A stretch of DNA of 64,000 nucleotides. Source: Zopfochytrium polystomum. Lineage: Eukaryota; Chytridiomycota; Chytridiomycetes; Chytridiales; Chytridiaceae. Where the stretch lies: the NCBI GenBank assembly GCA_025765615.1, contig JAIVFJ010000079.1:186001-250000 (forward strand). Direction: 5' to 3'. Positions 1 to 10,689 of the stretch are shown piece by piece. The stretch's first letter is position 1. Each line of letters opens with the position of its first letter. The notes beneath the pieces are model-generated. The model was not told the DNA's origin and ran no database searches. It saw only the letters and a program-made list of their open reading frames with translations. The translations under genes and the position numbers were made by a program.

Positions 1-444
1 CCAAGAAGGTTGCAAACGTCTTTTCGTTCGGCCCAATGATGTAAGGCCCCGATCCTCAGAAATGGCCCGATGAGAGGAATCGCGCTTTCCGTCCTGAGGC
101 TGGGAAGGGAATTTGCAGGTCAGAACACAAAACAAAAAAAAAAAAAAAAAAAGAAAGAAAGAAAGAAAGTGGTGACTTTAGGCGCGCGTTTACCTTGGGT
201 GCAGTTCGACAAAAAGTTGGAGCCCGAAGCCGGTCACAAAAATACGGTCTTCGTCGCGGCCCGCGGCGGTGGCGGCGGCACCACCACCACCACCACCAAC
301 AGTACCCGTCGAGGTGAACCTGTCGAGGATGGCGAATACGGCGTCGATTCGGCGAGTGGATGACCCGTCGGTTTTGCGAATTTGGACCTCGAGCTGCTCT
401 TGCATGGAGCCCGAGACATCAAAGAGCACGCCAACGAGAGCCAT
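1..444 (-). CDS. von Willebrand factor A-domain protein, 5' part only
   Basis: First exon 444..194 starts at ATG 444 and ends at an AG|GTAAAC donor; a second exon (about 99..1, acceptor after a TTCCC-rich tract) keeps the frame and runs off the left edge. The protein opens directly with a vWA Rossmann strand: residues 7-13 read F-D-V-S-G-S-M, the DxSxS metal-binding (MIDAS) signature, followed by a helix and later a DRIFVTGFG strand. A Gly/Ala-rich loop (GGT/GGC codon repeat, about 270-300) interrupts the fold. vWA domains bind a divalent cation and mediate protein-protein contact. There is no signal peptide, so it is probably intracellular. It is divergently transcribed from the large GTPase-like gene. 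The rest of the protein is outside the window, so the family cannot be named. Confidence 0.6.
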
Positions 445-870
445 ATTTCACTTGACCGCTGCGCGGGGGGAGGGGGGCTGAGGGAGAGGTGGTGACCAGC
501 CAGCAACATCAGCTCACTCCCGACCCATCATCATCATCATCATCGTCATCATCATCATCATCATCAAAATCCTCCTCCTCCTCTGAGTCTCTCTGCAGTC
601 AGCGCACTCACTGTTTCCGGGTATGCGTTGGGGGGCGTGAGTTGGGCGTCACGGAGCGGATCGTAGCGCGAGAGAGCGGGGGGGTGGGAGGGCAAAGATG
701 CGACTGACGACGATTGAGGGAGTTCATCCGCGCGCCTTTATAGTTTGTGGCGTCGACCAGCTCGGCAATATGGCATGCGTTTGCATAGTGCAGTGTGTGT
801 GGGTGGGTGGGTGTGTGTGTGGAAGGAAGTGCGAGTGCGAGTGCGAGTGGTGCGAGTGTGTTCGGCTGCC

Positions 871-913
<43 letters not shown>

Positions 914-1087
914 CTGTGTGAGACACAGCTACTACTGTCTTTATAAGGCCTTCCACAAATACTTCCTCACGCTCCCTCCAGCCCCGCGCAAAGCAACCAA
1001 CCGTTACACCCTTGAATACACCCCGGCAGCAGCAGAAGCTGCAGCATCCCGACCGCCCGCCCGCGCGAGCCGCAAATTCCAATTGCA
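445..1087. promoter_or_regulatory. divergent intergenic region between vWA gene and GTPase-like gene
   Basis: About 640 bases between two head-to-head starts. It contains a TCA trinucleotide repeat (about 527-567), a GT-rich stretch (797-822), a (GA)n tract (871-911) and a short motif TTTATAAGG near 939-947 that could be a TATA-like element for the plus-strand gene about 140 bases downstream. No coding exon is convincing here. The bidirectional-promoter role is inferred from gene orientation only. Confidence 0.35.
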
Positions 1088-4000
1088 ATGCAGTTCATCA
1101 TGGAGCGATGGTTCGACAGCTCCGAGTGGGAGGCCGTCGTCGCTCTGGCATCGGCTCATCTCGGGGACAGAGGGAGCGGAGGCATCCACTACTTTGACGA
1201 AGACCCCCAGAGTCTGGTGAACGCACCTTTTACTCACCACGGAAATCCACACGTTCGGGGGAAGGTATGAGAACAGGAGAGAGAGAGAGAGAGAGAGTGC
1301 GCGAGAGAGAGAGAGAGACAAGAGAAATGCGAGATGCGAGAGATGCGAGAGCGGATGGGCGACTGAACGCGTGAGCGTGTCTGCGCATTGTGTGTCTGAC
1401 CTTCCCGCCCAGTTTTCCGAACGCTACGAAGAGTACGCGGTAAAAATGCTTGAAACGTTGAAGGTACGAACTTATTTTAATCCTTCCTCTTCTCGGCGCG
1501 CTTATTCAGGCCGTTTCATTCCTGCCTGCTTGTACTCATCTCAACAGGAATCTCACAAAGGCTGGCCAATTTTGAGGAAATGTAAGGATACGATTGGGTT
1601 GGCCCTCCTTGGGGAGCTGGTGTGGTTTGTTGAACTGTTTTTGGTGAGCGATCCGCCGCCCAATGAAAGGTATGGCACCCCCCGTGAACGACCTAATCTG
1701 AAACCAAAAACCGCACCAAATAGAACTGCGGAGACTCTCCTAAGGCGGGTCAAATTTATCGATCACCTGTATGCACTAGAGCACTCGTCAGATTACTTCC
1801 CAAAGAACCGGCTGCTCGCACTCAAAACGTGAGCCAAGATGGCGCCTGCATCGGCATTGTAATATGAAGTACTGAAGCCTTCTTTTCCTCATAAACAGAT
1901 GTCAGGAAACGCTCACCAAGCTTCACGAAAGCATTCTTTCTGCCTTGAACGACCAGAGCATTTCCGACGAGCTCCGTAATTTGGAAAACAAGCTGGTTGC
2001 ACTCGCCAAGACCGCCCATTTCTTTCTGAGCAATGCCTTCCGCTGTGACCGAAAGGAAACGCTGTCCGCTGACCAAAAAGCCATTGTCGCTTCGCCTTCT
2101 GGCGCGTGTGCCTATCTCGTCAAGCGCCTCGGGAAAAAACTGCAAACGCTGAGTACGGAAACGTTAACAGAATGGGAAAAGAAGCAGCTGGAGGAGGAAA
2201 TGGGCGTTATCGTGGGAGGTGGCTTGCCAAACCCCGAGTACGCAACGTGAGCTTTGCTTTTCCCCGCTTCATGAAACTGTTTCCTCCTACTTCCAAAATA
2301 TCTAAATCCTCATGTTCTCGTCGCGCACAACGAAATAGCAACTGCTACAAAGACCCGCCAACTGTCGGCACAGATCACTTAGAAGAAGCCAAAGGGACTC
2401 TGTCGGCTTGGCGCAACAAGAATCCGGGCAAGGCCACAATGGAAGACGTGATCCTTTCCGACTCGGCGCTTGCCAAGGACCATCTGACCGGCACACAGCC
2501 CTTGGGCACCAGCGCTGCGCCGCTACGAGCGTCGGCGATCCTGGCCTCCTTTGCGAGCCACCACTTGCTGCTGCTCCACTGGTCCCTCATCTGTCGGTAC
2601 CTCTCGCGCGTCATGATTGCAGGCGGGGAACTGATGCTCGCGGCCGTTCCGGCGGGGCTAGCCGTGCTTGCGGTGGAAGACGAGGACGGAGTGCTAGTAT
2701 CGAAAGCGGACGGCGGCGCGTCGCCGCTAATACCGCCACCGCGCTCGCGCGAGGCGAACCTGCTTTCCCACATCCTGAGCACCCTTGCGACCTACCTTGC
2801 ATCCTACGCGGAAGCCGTCGCAGCTGTACGTGAAATCCTGGAACGCGCCGTGACGGTCTTCGGCAAGTCTCCTGCAGAGCGCCTCGACGCTTGGCGGCGC
2901 GACGTGCTTGCCCATAGACTGGACAGCAACAGGCACTGGGAGAGCGTGGAAGACGCCGTAAAGTTTGTTGGCGAGATTCAGCGGTCCATTGGTGTGCGTG
3001 CAAAGAAGGTTGTGACGCAGCTGAGTGGGGACGTGCAGATGCTCGCTTGGTGCGCCGATCGGTACGACGCTTGGATTTCTCCCCTGCTGCTGGCAACGGC
3101 AGTGTCGCCGTCAACATCATCACCTTCCTTAGGTGGCATGCTTTTAAGTTCTGTCAACGTGTTGGGTTTAAAGGTATGGATTATGCTTATTCCGATTTCA
3201 CTCTAATGAACCATCGCACGAACCTGGAACAGAGCGAAATAAGCGGTTCTGGAGGCGCCGTGATTGGAAAGGTAAGGCAGCGGCTGCCGCACTTCTTGAT
3301 TTCTTCCTAGTAACGCTTTTCGTTATTATTTATTTTGCGTTTTTGGCTGGCAGGGTAAAGGCAAGCAATTACCCTCCGCCCAAACCTGGACGTGCGCCAG
3401 AATCGGCTTTGGTCGATCGAGGAAAGGTCCATCCGAATTCCGCAAGCATGCACTTCGCAAGACCGGGACCCACTGGTTCTTCAGTGGTAAGTAGATTCCC
3501 GGTCTTCATCTGTATTGAGCTGTGCCTTATCAACGCAGACAGCAGGCGAACTCCCAAGTCGCATCTCCACTGAAGATTCTGTAGAGGCGAGCCTGGAGCC
3601 TCTCTTTGACCTTCTGCATAAATATCGAAAAGTCGAAGTCAAAGACTTTCGTGCAGAATTTGAGACACTGCTTCGGAGCTTTCCAAACGTGCACCAAAAG
3701 TTCAACGAAGGATTCTACTGGGAAGATACCATCTTTCGCGCGCGCCCGGCTTGCCGATTTTCTTCGCATGCTTTGAGAACTGCTCCACAAATTACGGCTG
3801 TTATGACCGATATTGAAACAATTTTGGATGAGGAGCGCGCAGTGGTGAAACACTTTAAACCAAGCACCAGTTCGGATTCGAAAGGGAACCATGATGTATT
3901 GGGCGTTCAACCGAGTTTGGAAGGGTTTGTGAGAGATACTTTCGAGCCTTTTTACGATAGCAACTTGCTGTCGTACTCAAGAAAAGGTCCATGGCTGTCG

Positions 4001-7000
4001 TTGGCTGCAACGTTCGTCATGGCATGTAAACGAAGAGACTTGACGATTGCAAAAGACATCACAGATTGGTATATCGAAAGTCTGCTTCACTTATTCACCG
4101 CGACCAGAATCTAAATCGCTGACTTTTTAAATCAGCTTTCCTTCGCTCGAAAACGTATCGTTCACGTTTATGCCTCCAGCTCTGGCGGGCAGCAGACCCA
4201 AAACGTTCGATGGATAGCTGGCAGCCTTTACGACCGCGTCTACGACGCTGAGTGGCTCGTCGTCGCCGTGGACGGCATTTTGACAAAAGACCTACTTCGA
4301 CGGCCCGAAACTTGCATCCAGTTTCGCGACGAGTGCCCAATCGAGCTCCTCTTCTCCGTCTTGTGCCGTTCGCCAAGCACCCACGTCATGATTGTCGGCG
4401 AGTCGGTGTGGGGCTGGCTAGCCCACTTCATGCTTGCCGAATGCGGAAAGCGGTGGCAGAGCCGCCGCCAGCTGATCAAGTTCCCAGAGTGCGTCTACTC
4501 GCTGGCGTTCTCGCCTGTCCACAGGAACGGAGAGCTGCAGATCGACGGCGATCTCCGAGAGTTCTGCGAGGTAGTTGCGGACCAAATGTATAGTGTCTTG
4601 CATGAGAACGACCGGTTCGGTGCTGTCTTGAAGCTCGCCCAAGATGCAGAGGTCCCGTGGGCTACCAGGAAGAAGGTGGGACCGTCCCCTCTCGCCCAAA
4701 TGTCGCAAGGTTTCGAAAATTCGAAAGGGGATTTTGCTTCTATTCAAAAATTTTTGAAAGTCGTGGAAACTGCCTCAAAGAGTGTGCTGGACAAGACGGC
4801 CGGCCAATCGACCCAGCTGGGGCTGCTAGGAAACCGAACCTTCGTGCTGCAGAAACCCCCTTCCCGTCCATAGTGAGATGTCAATGCTAGTTCCCGTTGC
4901 ATTGGTCCAATGTCTGACAGTCCAACCATTGATCTGCTGCAAATCAGTTGGAGCGATCATTTTAAAACGTACATATACGAACAGGTTCTGGCACCCGCCG
5001 CTGCGGGCAATCTTGGTTCCGCCGATTACCTTGTGAAAGTCAACGAGATTCATCCGAACCTCAACGCAACTCGAACCTCAGTGACGGCAGCACGGCGGGA
5101 GGATCTTGATCTCCGCTTCTGCCCGCGTCCTTTCATTTCGGATGTATTTCTCTACGTCCCGACGAACGCGGACGCAAAATCAGGCAATCGGGAGTGCTTC
5201 ATGCGAGTCGTCGGCGAGAATTTGCTCTCTGTGGATCTGAACACGCTGCGAATCACCTCGCCGACAGCCAAAAACAGTGGGAGGATCGTCCAAAACACTT
5301 TTGTTGCTCAGTCGATAGGATGGTATGGCAACAATTCTTTCCGTCTAAACGACTTGTGAACATTTTGCCTTCGCTTCCACTGAACTGACAGGGACGAAAA
5401 CGAACACACCAAGATGTACATGACGGCAGAGGCAAAGGTCGTTGGTGCCGAATGGGACATCGAGAATCCACCTGTTTTGATCCTGGAATGTCTCAGCGTC
5501 AAGGACAGGACCGGGACAATCTGCAACGACGAAATTCAACCCATTAACCCAGACAGAGTGAGAATCAAAATAATGACGACGAGTCCCAAAGTGGCAGCCG
5601 GCCTCACCTTGCCGAACCTGATCGCTAAGGCGTACTTCAAGTCGGTCGCTGAAATTGTAGCGTCGGGCCTGACTGGATTCGGCTTTCGGCTTGAAGAACT
5701 GGTGGACCGGTACCCGAACAGGTTTCCACTGACGTCCAGCTTGAGGTCTGATTGTTTGAATCTGGGGGTGGGGGAAGAGTGGGAAAAAATTTCTGACACG
5801 ATTTATTTCGCATCTTATAGGGCTTTCCTAGATCAAATGAAGTCGGCAGACCCTTCGCTCCTCTCCAAATTTGACACTGCCATCAACCGGGGACTGCTGT
5901 TGAAGCGGGGCGGTGCAACAGAGGTTGCCTCGATGCAAACCATCGAAGAGCTGAAGCAACTGCAAATCAGGACCGGCAACGCCGCTCTTCAGCCGTACGA
6001 GGAGAGAGTGAATCCACCCAATTCCACTTTTGCAAAAGGCGTTGCAATTCGCGTGGCTGGAGCTGTGAGTGGCGGCGCTGCAGGAGGAGGCAGTGCAGCT
6101 GCGGGCGCCTTTGCGCTCGCCTCCGCCCCCTTGGTCGTACTTTCCGCCCCATTTTTGATAATGGTGGGAGCAGGGACAGCCATTGTCGCCGCAGCCTTCG
6201 TTGCGTGGAGTTTATCTGAGTCTGGAAGCAAAGCCATTGGTAAGGCTTAACATTGTTCAAGCGAGCGAGTCCCCAAAAGTCGCACCACGTCCACCTTCCC
6301 ATGAACGTTCGCTTTTTTTTTTTTTTTTTTTTTTCATGCGTGTTGCAGTTTCTCTGAAAATCGCCCTTTCCCTCCCCCCTCCCTGAAAAAAAAAACAAAA
6401 CTACCAAATCCAGACTACTGCATTAAAACTGCAACGAGTTACGAGCAGCTCGTCAAGGAGAAACTTGAAATGTTTGACATCGCGAAAGAAACGATTGATG
6501 CATATCGGACCAACCAAGATTTGGAGGAGGCACTCATCAAAATCAAGGAAGAGAGTGGCAAAAAGAAGCAAGACAAACAGGACAAGAGTAAGAAAGCGAC
6601 TAAAGAAGAAAAGGTAAACTGCGGCCAATTTTCGCACGACAACTTGAAGGTCTTCTCGCTTCCGCAACGGTTTTGTTAAAACATTCATATTGAAGGTGCG
6701 GCAGGAAATGTTGGAAGAGATCGACAAGTGCATACTCCCAGTCGTCAATTTGCGGAAAGCCTGCAACAACTGCATTGTCCTTTTGACGTCAGGGTGAGTC
6801 GAACTGTTCCATTCTAGAGCCGACCTCCACCAACTTGAATAATTCAATGTAAGGGTGAAAAACTCGGGAAAAACACGCGCATTTTTGGAGCTGATGAACC
6901 TGCCTATCGACCAAAAGGTTGTGGCCCTATCGCAAATTCGCTGTGGTGCTCACCCTGTTTCGAAAAATATTCCCAGGTAAAAGCTCCTGTTGGAAACGAC

Positions 7001-8296
7001 AAAGCTGGCGCAACAAAGAGGTAGGTTGGGGCGGGTCTCTCCCGCAGTCAACGAAAGCCGATTGCGGGGAAAAAATGCTTTACGCCAAACCTTGAACCAC
7101 CTCTCTACTCGCCGCATTGCACCTCCAAACCCTTCCAGATTATTTGTTGGTCGGGCAGGATTGCTGGATTCATCCACGACGTTCCTGATTGCGGACACGC
7201 CCGGCATCAACGAGAAGGAGAAAGATGTTCAGACCGTGGTGACGCAGATGCAGCAGGCGGCCGACCTACAGCTCATGTTTTTGCCGTCCACCGTGCGGCA
7301 GGAGGGAGAAGACGACAAGGCACGCGAGAACGACTTTAAAATGAGCGAGGAGGTGGTGAAAACTTCGACGGCTTTGGAAGTGGTCTTGGTGTACTCGCGC
7401 CAAGACCAGGGATTCGACGAGATAAAAAAGCGCAACAGGGAGCAGATGCTGGAAGCGCACAGAAGGGATTGTAAGACGCACGATTGTTTGGTAGGTGGAA
7501 GCTATCTCTTTGTTTTGGGTCTATTATATCCGGCCATCTTTCAACCTTTTCTCCGCCTTCAGCACGCACACCGCAAACGTACCACTCACGCACACTTTCT
7601 CGCTCCTAAAACTTATCGCCCCAGCCCAAAGTTCCAGAAGAAAAAGTATTCTTCACAGCCTTTACGCATTCGGATATTAGGGGATGGGACCTCGACCGAC
7701 CGCGAGACATTGTTCAGCACGTGTTCAACTTTATCGATCGGCGAGCAGGAAATGCCGCGGCTTCGGGCTTCCAGCGGGCGGTGGTGACTCAAAGCATTCG
7801 GCTGGCGGACGAGCCGGGCCAGCGGTGCAGGACGGTCGCAAGGTTGGACGAGATTATCAAGCTATTGGAGCGCGCAACAGATGTGCCAACCGTTCCGGGG
7901 GCAGTGACGGGCGAGGGGACGGGGTTGGCAGTGGCATTCGGCGGCGGCGGCGGTTCGCGGGCGACGGCCGAGGCGGCCGCGGCCCGGGCCAAGGTGGCAG
8001 CGCAGCTGCCCGTGCTGCTCGAGGAGATGGAGGAGGTGGGTCTGGTGGACGAAGAGACTAGGCGGATCTTGACAAACCACGGTTGGAAAGAAAAAGGAAC
8101 GCGCATCGGCGGCGACGGCGCTGCTGCCGGTCCTGCTGAGAGGGGCAAAGCAAGCCGACCTGATGGACGAGACGAGACGGAGCAGCAGGCCGGCGCAGAG
8201 ACGGGCGGCTCGCTCAAAAATCTGACGGCGATGAAAGCAGCGTTGGAAGAGCGCGCCAAGAATCTTCGAAAGAAGGAAAAGAATCAAAAGCCTTGA
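1088..8296 (+). CDS. very large multidomain protein with C-terminal P-loop GTPase-like domain
   Basis: Not recognised as a named family. Exons read from splice signals: 1088-1264, 1413-1463, 1548-1828 (may hold a 90-nt intron), 1899-2246, 2339-3173, 3233-3271, 3354-3486, 3543-about 4066, then to 4872, 4921-5355, 5392-6239 (75-nt in-frame intron possible at 5727-5801), 6414-6613, 6696-6793, 6854-6976, 7139-7490, 7625-8296. The 4066-4180 junction is not resolved. The N-terminal two thirds is helical with no motif I know. A Gly/Ala-rich hydrophobic stretch (6037-6225) looks membrane-inserting. Then come a Lys-rich helix (6480-6613) and a nucleotide-binding domain: Walker A G-V-K-N-S-G-K-T, G3 D-T-P-G (7194-7205), and S-R-Q-D (7395-7406) where N/TKxD is usual. 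The tail is charged. The order resembles dynamin- or IRG-like membrane GTPases, but the family is open. Start at 1088 or 1100. Confidence 0.65.
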
Positions 8297-8555
8297 GGTT
8301 TTTCAAACCAAAACCCTTATATCGACTTTATTCTATTCCCTCTATACATGAATAATGAACACTCTTTTGATGATTTGCGCCCGCCTTTCCTCGTTTCCTC
8401 CGTCCGCCTGTAACAGAGCGTCGCGCGAGTTAGTTTTAAACCAACTCGCGGCGCTTTGTTGACGTTCTTTTCGTGGGCGGACAGGCAGAATTCTGCAACA
8501 GCTCTCTTTCCCACCGCTGGACAAGGTTGTTCGAACATTTTTCGCCAATCAGCGC

Positions 8556-9854
8556 TAAACAGTCTCAACAAATGTTTTTAATACTTATTTAAATTTATTC
8601 CCCCTATTCCTTCTGGATTCATTTGCGAAGCTCCAAGTTTGACTTTGGTGCAGTTTCAGAGGAATTGAGCCTCTGATTCAAGATATTCCAAGTGTGCTCA
8701 ATTGGATTGATGTCAGGAGACTGAGAGGGCCATTGCATAATGCGAAATCCATTGCTGTTGAGCCATTCTTTGGTGCATTTGGGAGTATGCTTAGGGTTGT
8801 TGTCCTGCTGGAATATAACATCCAGCCTTTCGAACCAGCGTTCGTCAAGACTAGGGATGAGATTGTTCTCCAAAATTGTCATGTATTGCTCAGAGACCAT
8901 TGGGCCTTCCATGAAAGCGAACTGCAAGACACCAGACCACGTAATGGCACCCCAAACCATTTGAGATCTGCCCCAAACTTTTTCGTCAGTTGAATGTGAT
9001 GATCTTGAAGTTGTGTTCCAGGAATTCTCCAAGCATACATCATGCCGTCTGATCCCTCCATATTGATCTTTGACTTGTCTGACCAAATGACGTGCTTAAA
9101 GTCCTCAACTGTCCATTTTTGATATTGAAGGGGAAACTTTAGCTCAGCGTTTTTGTGTTTTGTTGTCAGGGCCAGCTGTTTTCTTCTTCCGTAAACTTTT
9201 GAGACCGACCTCTCAGAGCAAGCGCCTGACTGTCTCAGGTGAGACAGTCTCCCCAGTGCCTTGTTCATGTGTCTGGGCCAGTTTGCACTGCGATTTTAGC
9301 TTCTCCAGATGCGATTTGCTGAACGAATGGACATTTTTGCAGGGAGGAAGCTGACGTCCAGGCGGAATGTTTTCAATGTCTGGACTCTCCACTGCGCGAA
9401 TACGGTAAACAGTACGCATTCCCATCTTCAAGTTGGTGGCAATTTCGCAACCTGAGTGGCCTTGGTCAAGGAGATTTAAGATATTATTTTTTTTTCAAGT
9501 GGGATGGGTTTCATGAATTTTTTCCAGAGCTGGATGAATCCAACAGGGTGGCCGCCAACAAACTCTCCTTTATATACCTGCTTGGTGGAAAATTTAGAAA
9601 ATTGGAGATCACTATCTGAATGAACATTTTTCCGATGTAAACCCTCAAAATTGCGCCAATGGATCAAGATCATCTGAATGCCTCAATCTTCCTCTGCTGA
9701 GGGCGTGCCGCTTCCCCACTTCGGTAACACATTTTCACACTTAAACCCAGCAAGCACACTGAATTTCGGGAAGAAACCTTTGCTTGTTCACTCAGGAGGG
9801 GTTGGACAGTCAAACAAAAAAAAAAACATTGGCACAATTTTGTGAGCCACTTTA
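8556..9854 (-). mobile_element. degenerate Tc1/mariner element with tentative terminal repeats
   Basis: A region of about 1.3 kb, the usual Tc1 size, contains a broken Tc1-type transposase on the minus strand. Both ends carry a similar short sequence next to TA: left AACAGTCTCAACAAATG after TA at about 8556, right (read on the minus strand) AAGTGGCTCACAAAATTG beside TA at about 9854. The matches are imperfect, and the terminal repeats and TA target duplication are inferred by eye. The element is clearly immobile by itself. Confidence 0.55.
8619..9480 (-). pseudogene. Tc1/mariner transposase (DD34E type), frameshifted
   Basis: Reading the minus strand, the pieces fall in three frames. About 9480-9213 holds an N-terminal helix-turn-helix (GHSGCEIATNLKMGMRTVYR). 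9268-8879 holds the first catalytic region (HVIWSDKSKINMEG, first Asp). 9086-8619 holds the second Asp (VIFQQDNNPKHT) and the Glu block (SQSPDINPIEHTWNILN). At least two frameshifts separate the blocks, so no full-length enzyme can be made. The DD34E spacing and PDLNPIEH-like motif are diagnostic of Tc1 transposases, which cut and paste at TA sites. The catalytic residues survive, so the decay is moderate. Confidence 0.85.
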
Positions 9855-10689
9855 GTTGTAGTTAAATCCAAATTAAGACAACGATTATGAAGACCAGCTT
9901 GTCATATACACTTGTTACGCATGTTGGAGGTTCTTTGGGAAGATGCCGCACTAATCCGGCTCCTTTTTGTCGCTTGAGCATCCTTTAAGAAAAAACAAAA
10001 AAAAAAACTTAAAAAAAAACACGGAAACAAGAGAAAAGGTACCGCACAGCATTGGTTGTTCCCTTGTCAATAAAGTTAGCTGGTAACGATCGAGCAAAGC
10101 AAGAAGGCAAGGGGTAGTGCGAGTTCCTTAAAACTTAGAAATAAGAGGAGATAGAGAGAGAGAGGAGAGAGAAGAAGAGGAGGAGATAGATAGAGAGCGA
10201 AGAGAGAGAGAGCGAGAGAGAGAGAGAGAGGAGAAGAGAGAGAGCGAGAGAGAGAGAGATAAGAAGAGAGAGAGAGAGATAGAGAGAGAAGGAGAGGAGA
10301 GAGAGAGAGATCTCTCTCCTCTCTATCTCTCGCTCTCTCTCTCGATATCTTCTCGCGCTCTCTCTCTCTCTCCTCTAGTCCCTCTCTCTCGCTATCTCTC
10401 TCTCATCTCTCTACTCTCTCTCTAGCTCTCTCTCTACTTCTCTCTCTCTCTCTCTTCCTCTCGCTCTCTGATTCTTATTCTCTCCCCCTGCCTCCCCCCC
10501 TTTTCCCCATTCACTTTCTGAAGCGGCCCATCCCTTTGCGCATAAACATCAAGCCTGCAAATTGTGAAGAAATTGAGTTGGCACGAGGGCAAGCCGAGGG
10601 TGGGATCGGAGGGTGGTTGGGTTCGACATACAGTATGAAGGAAGCAATGATCATTGCGCCTTCACTTCTTTTTTTTTTTTTTTTTTTTT
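9855..10689. other. gene-free stretch between Tc1 element and cyclin 3' end
   Basis: No coding signal on either strand. It contains A-rich tracts (about 9988-10020), the large (GA)n/(TC)n inverted repeat listed separately, and a T17-18 run (10670-10690) that lies just beyond the cyclin stop codon and reads as poly-A on the cyclin strand. Confidence 0.5.
10147..10475. repeat. (GA)n - (TC)n inverted microsatellite, about 330 bp
   Basis: Imperfect GA repeats occupy about 10147-10310 and switch abruptly to imperfect TC repeats at 10311, which continue to about 10475. The junction GAGAGAGATCTCTCTC is itself palindromic. The two arms are of equal length and complementary, so either single strand can fold into one long hairpin, and the polypurine/polypyrimidine arms could form H-DNA. 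Confidence 0.85.

Noticed and set aside
4860..4925. Stop codon at 4871-4873 suggesting that the large GTPase-like gene is two genes
   Set aside because: A 48-nt intron (4873-4920) with GTGAGA donor and GACAG acceptor removes it and continues the frame exactly into the next exon.
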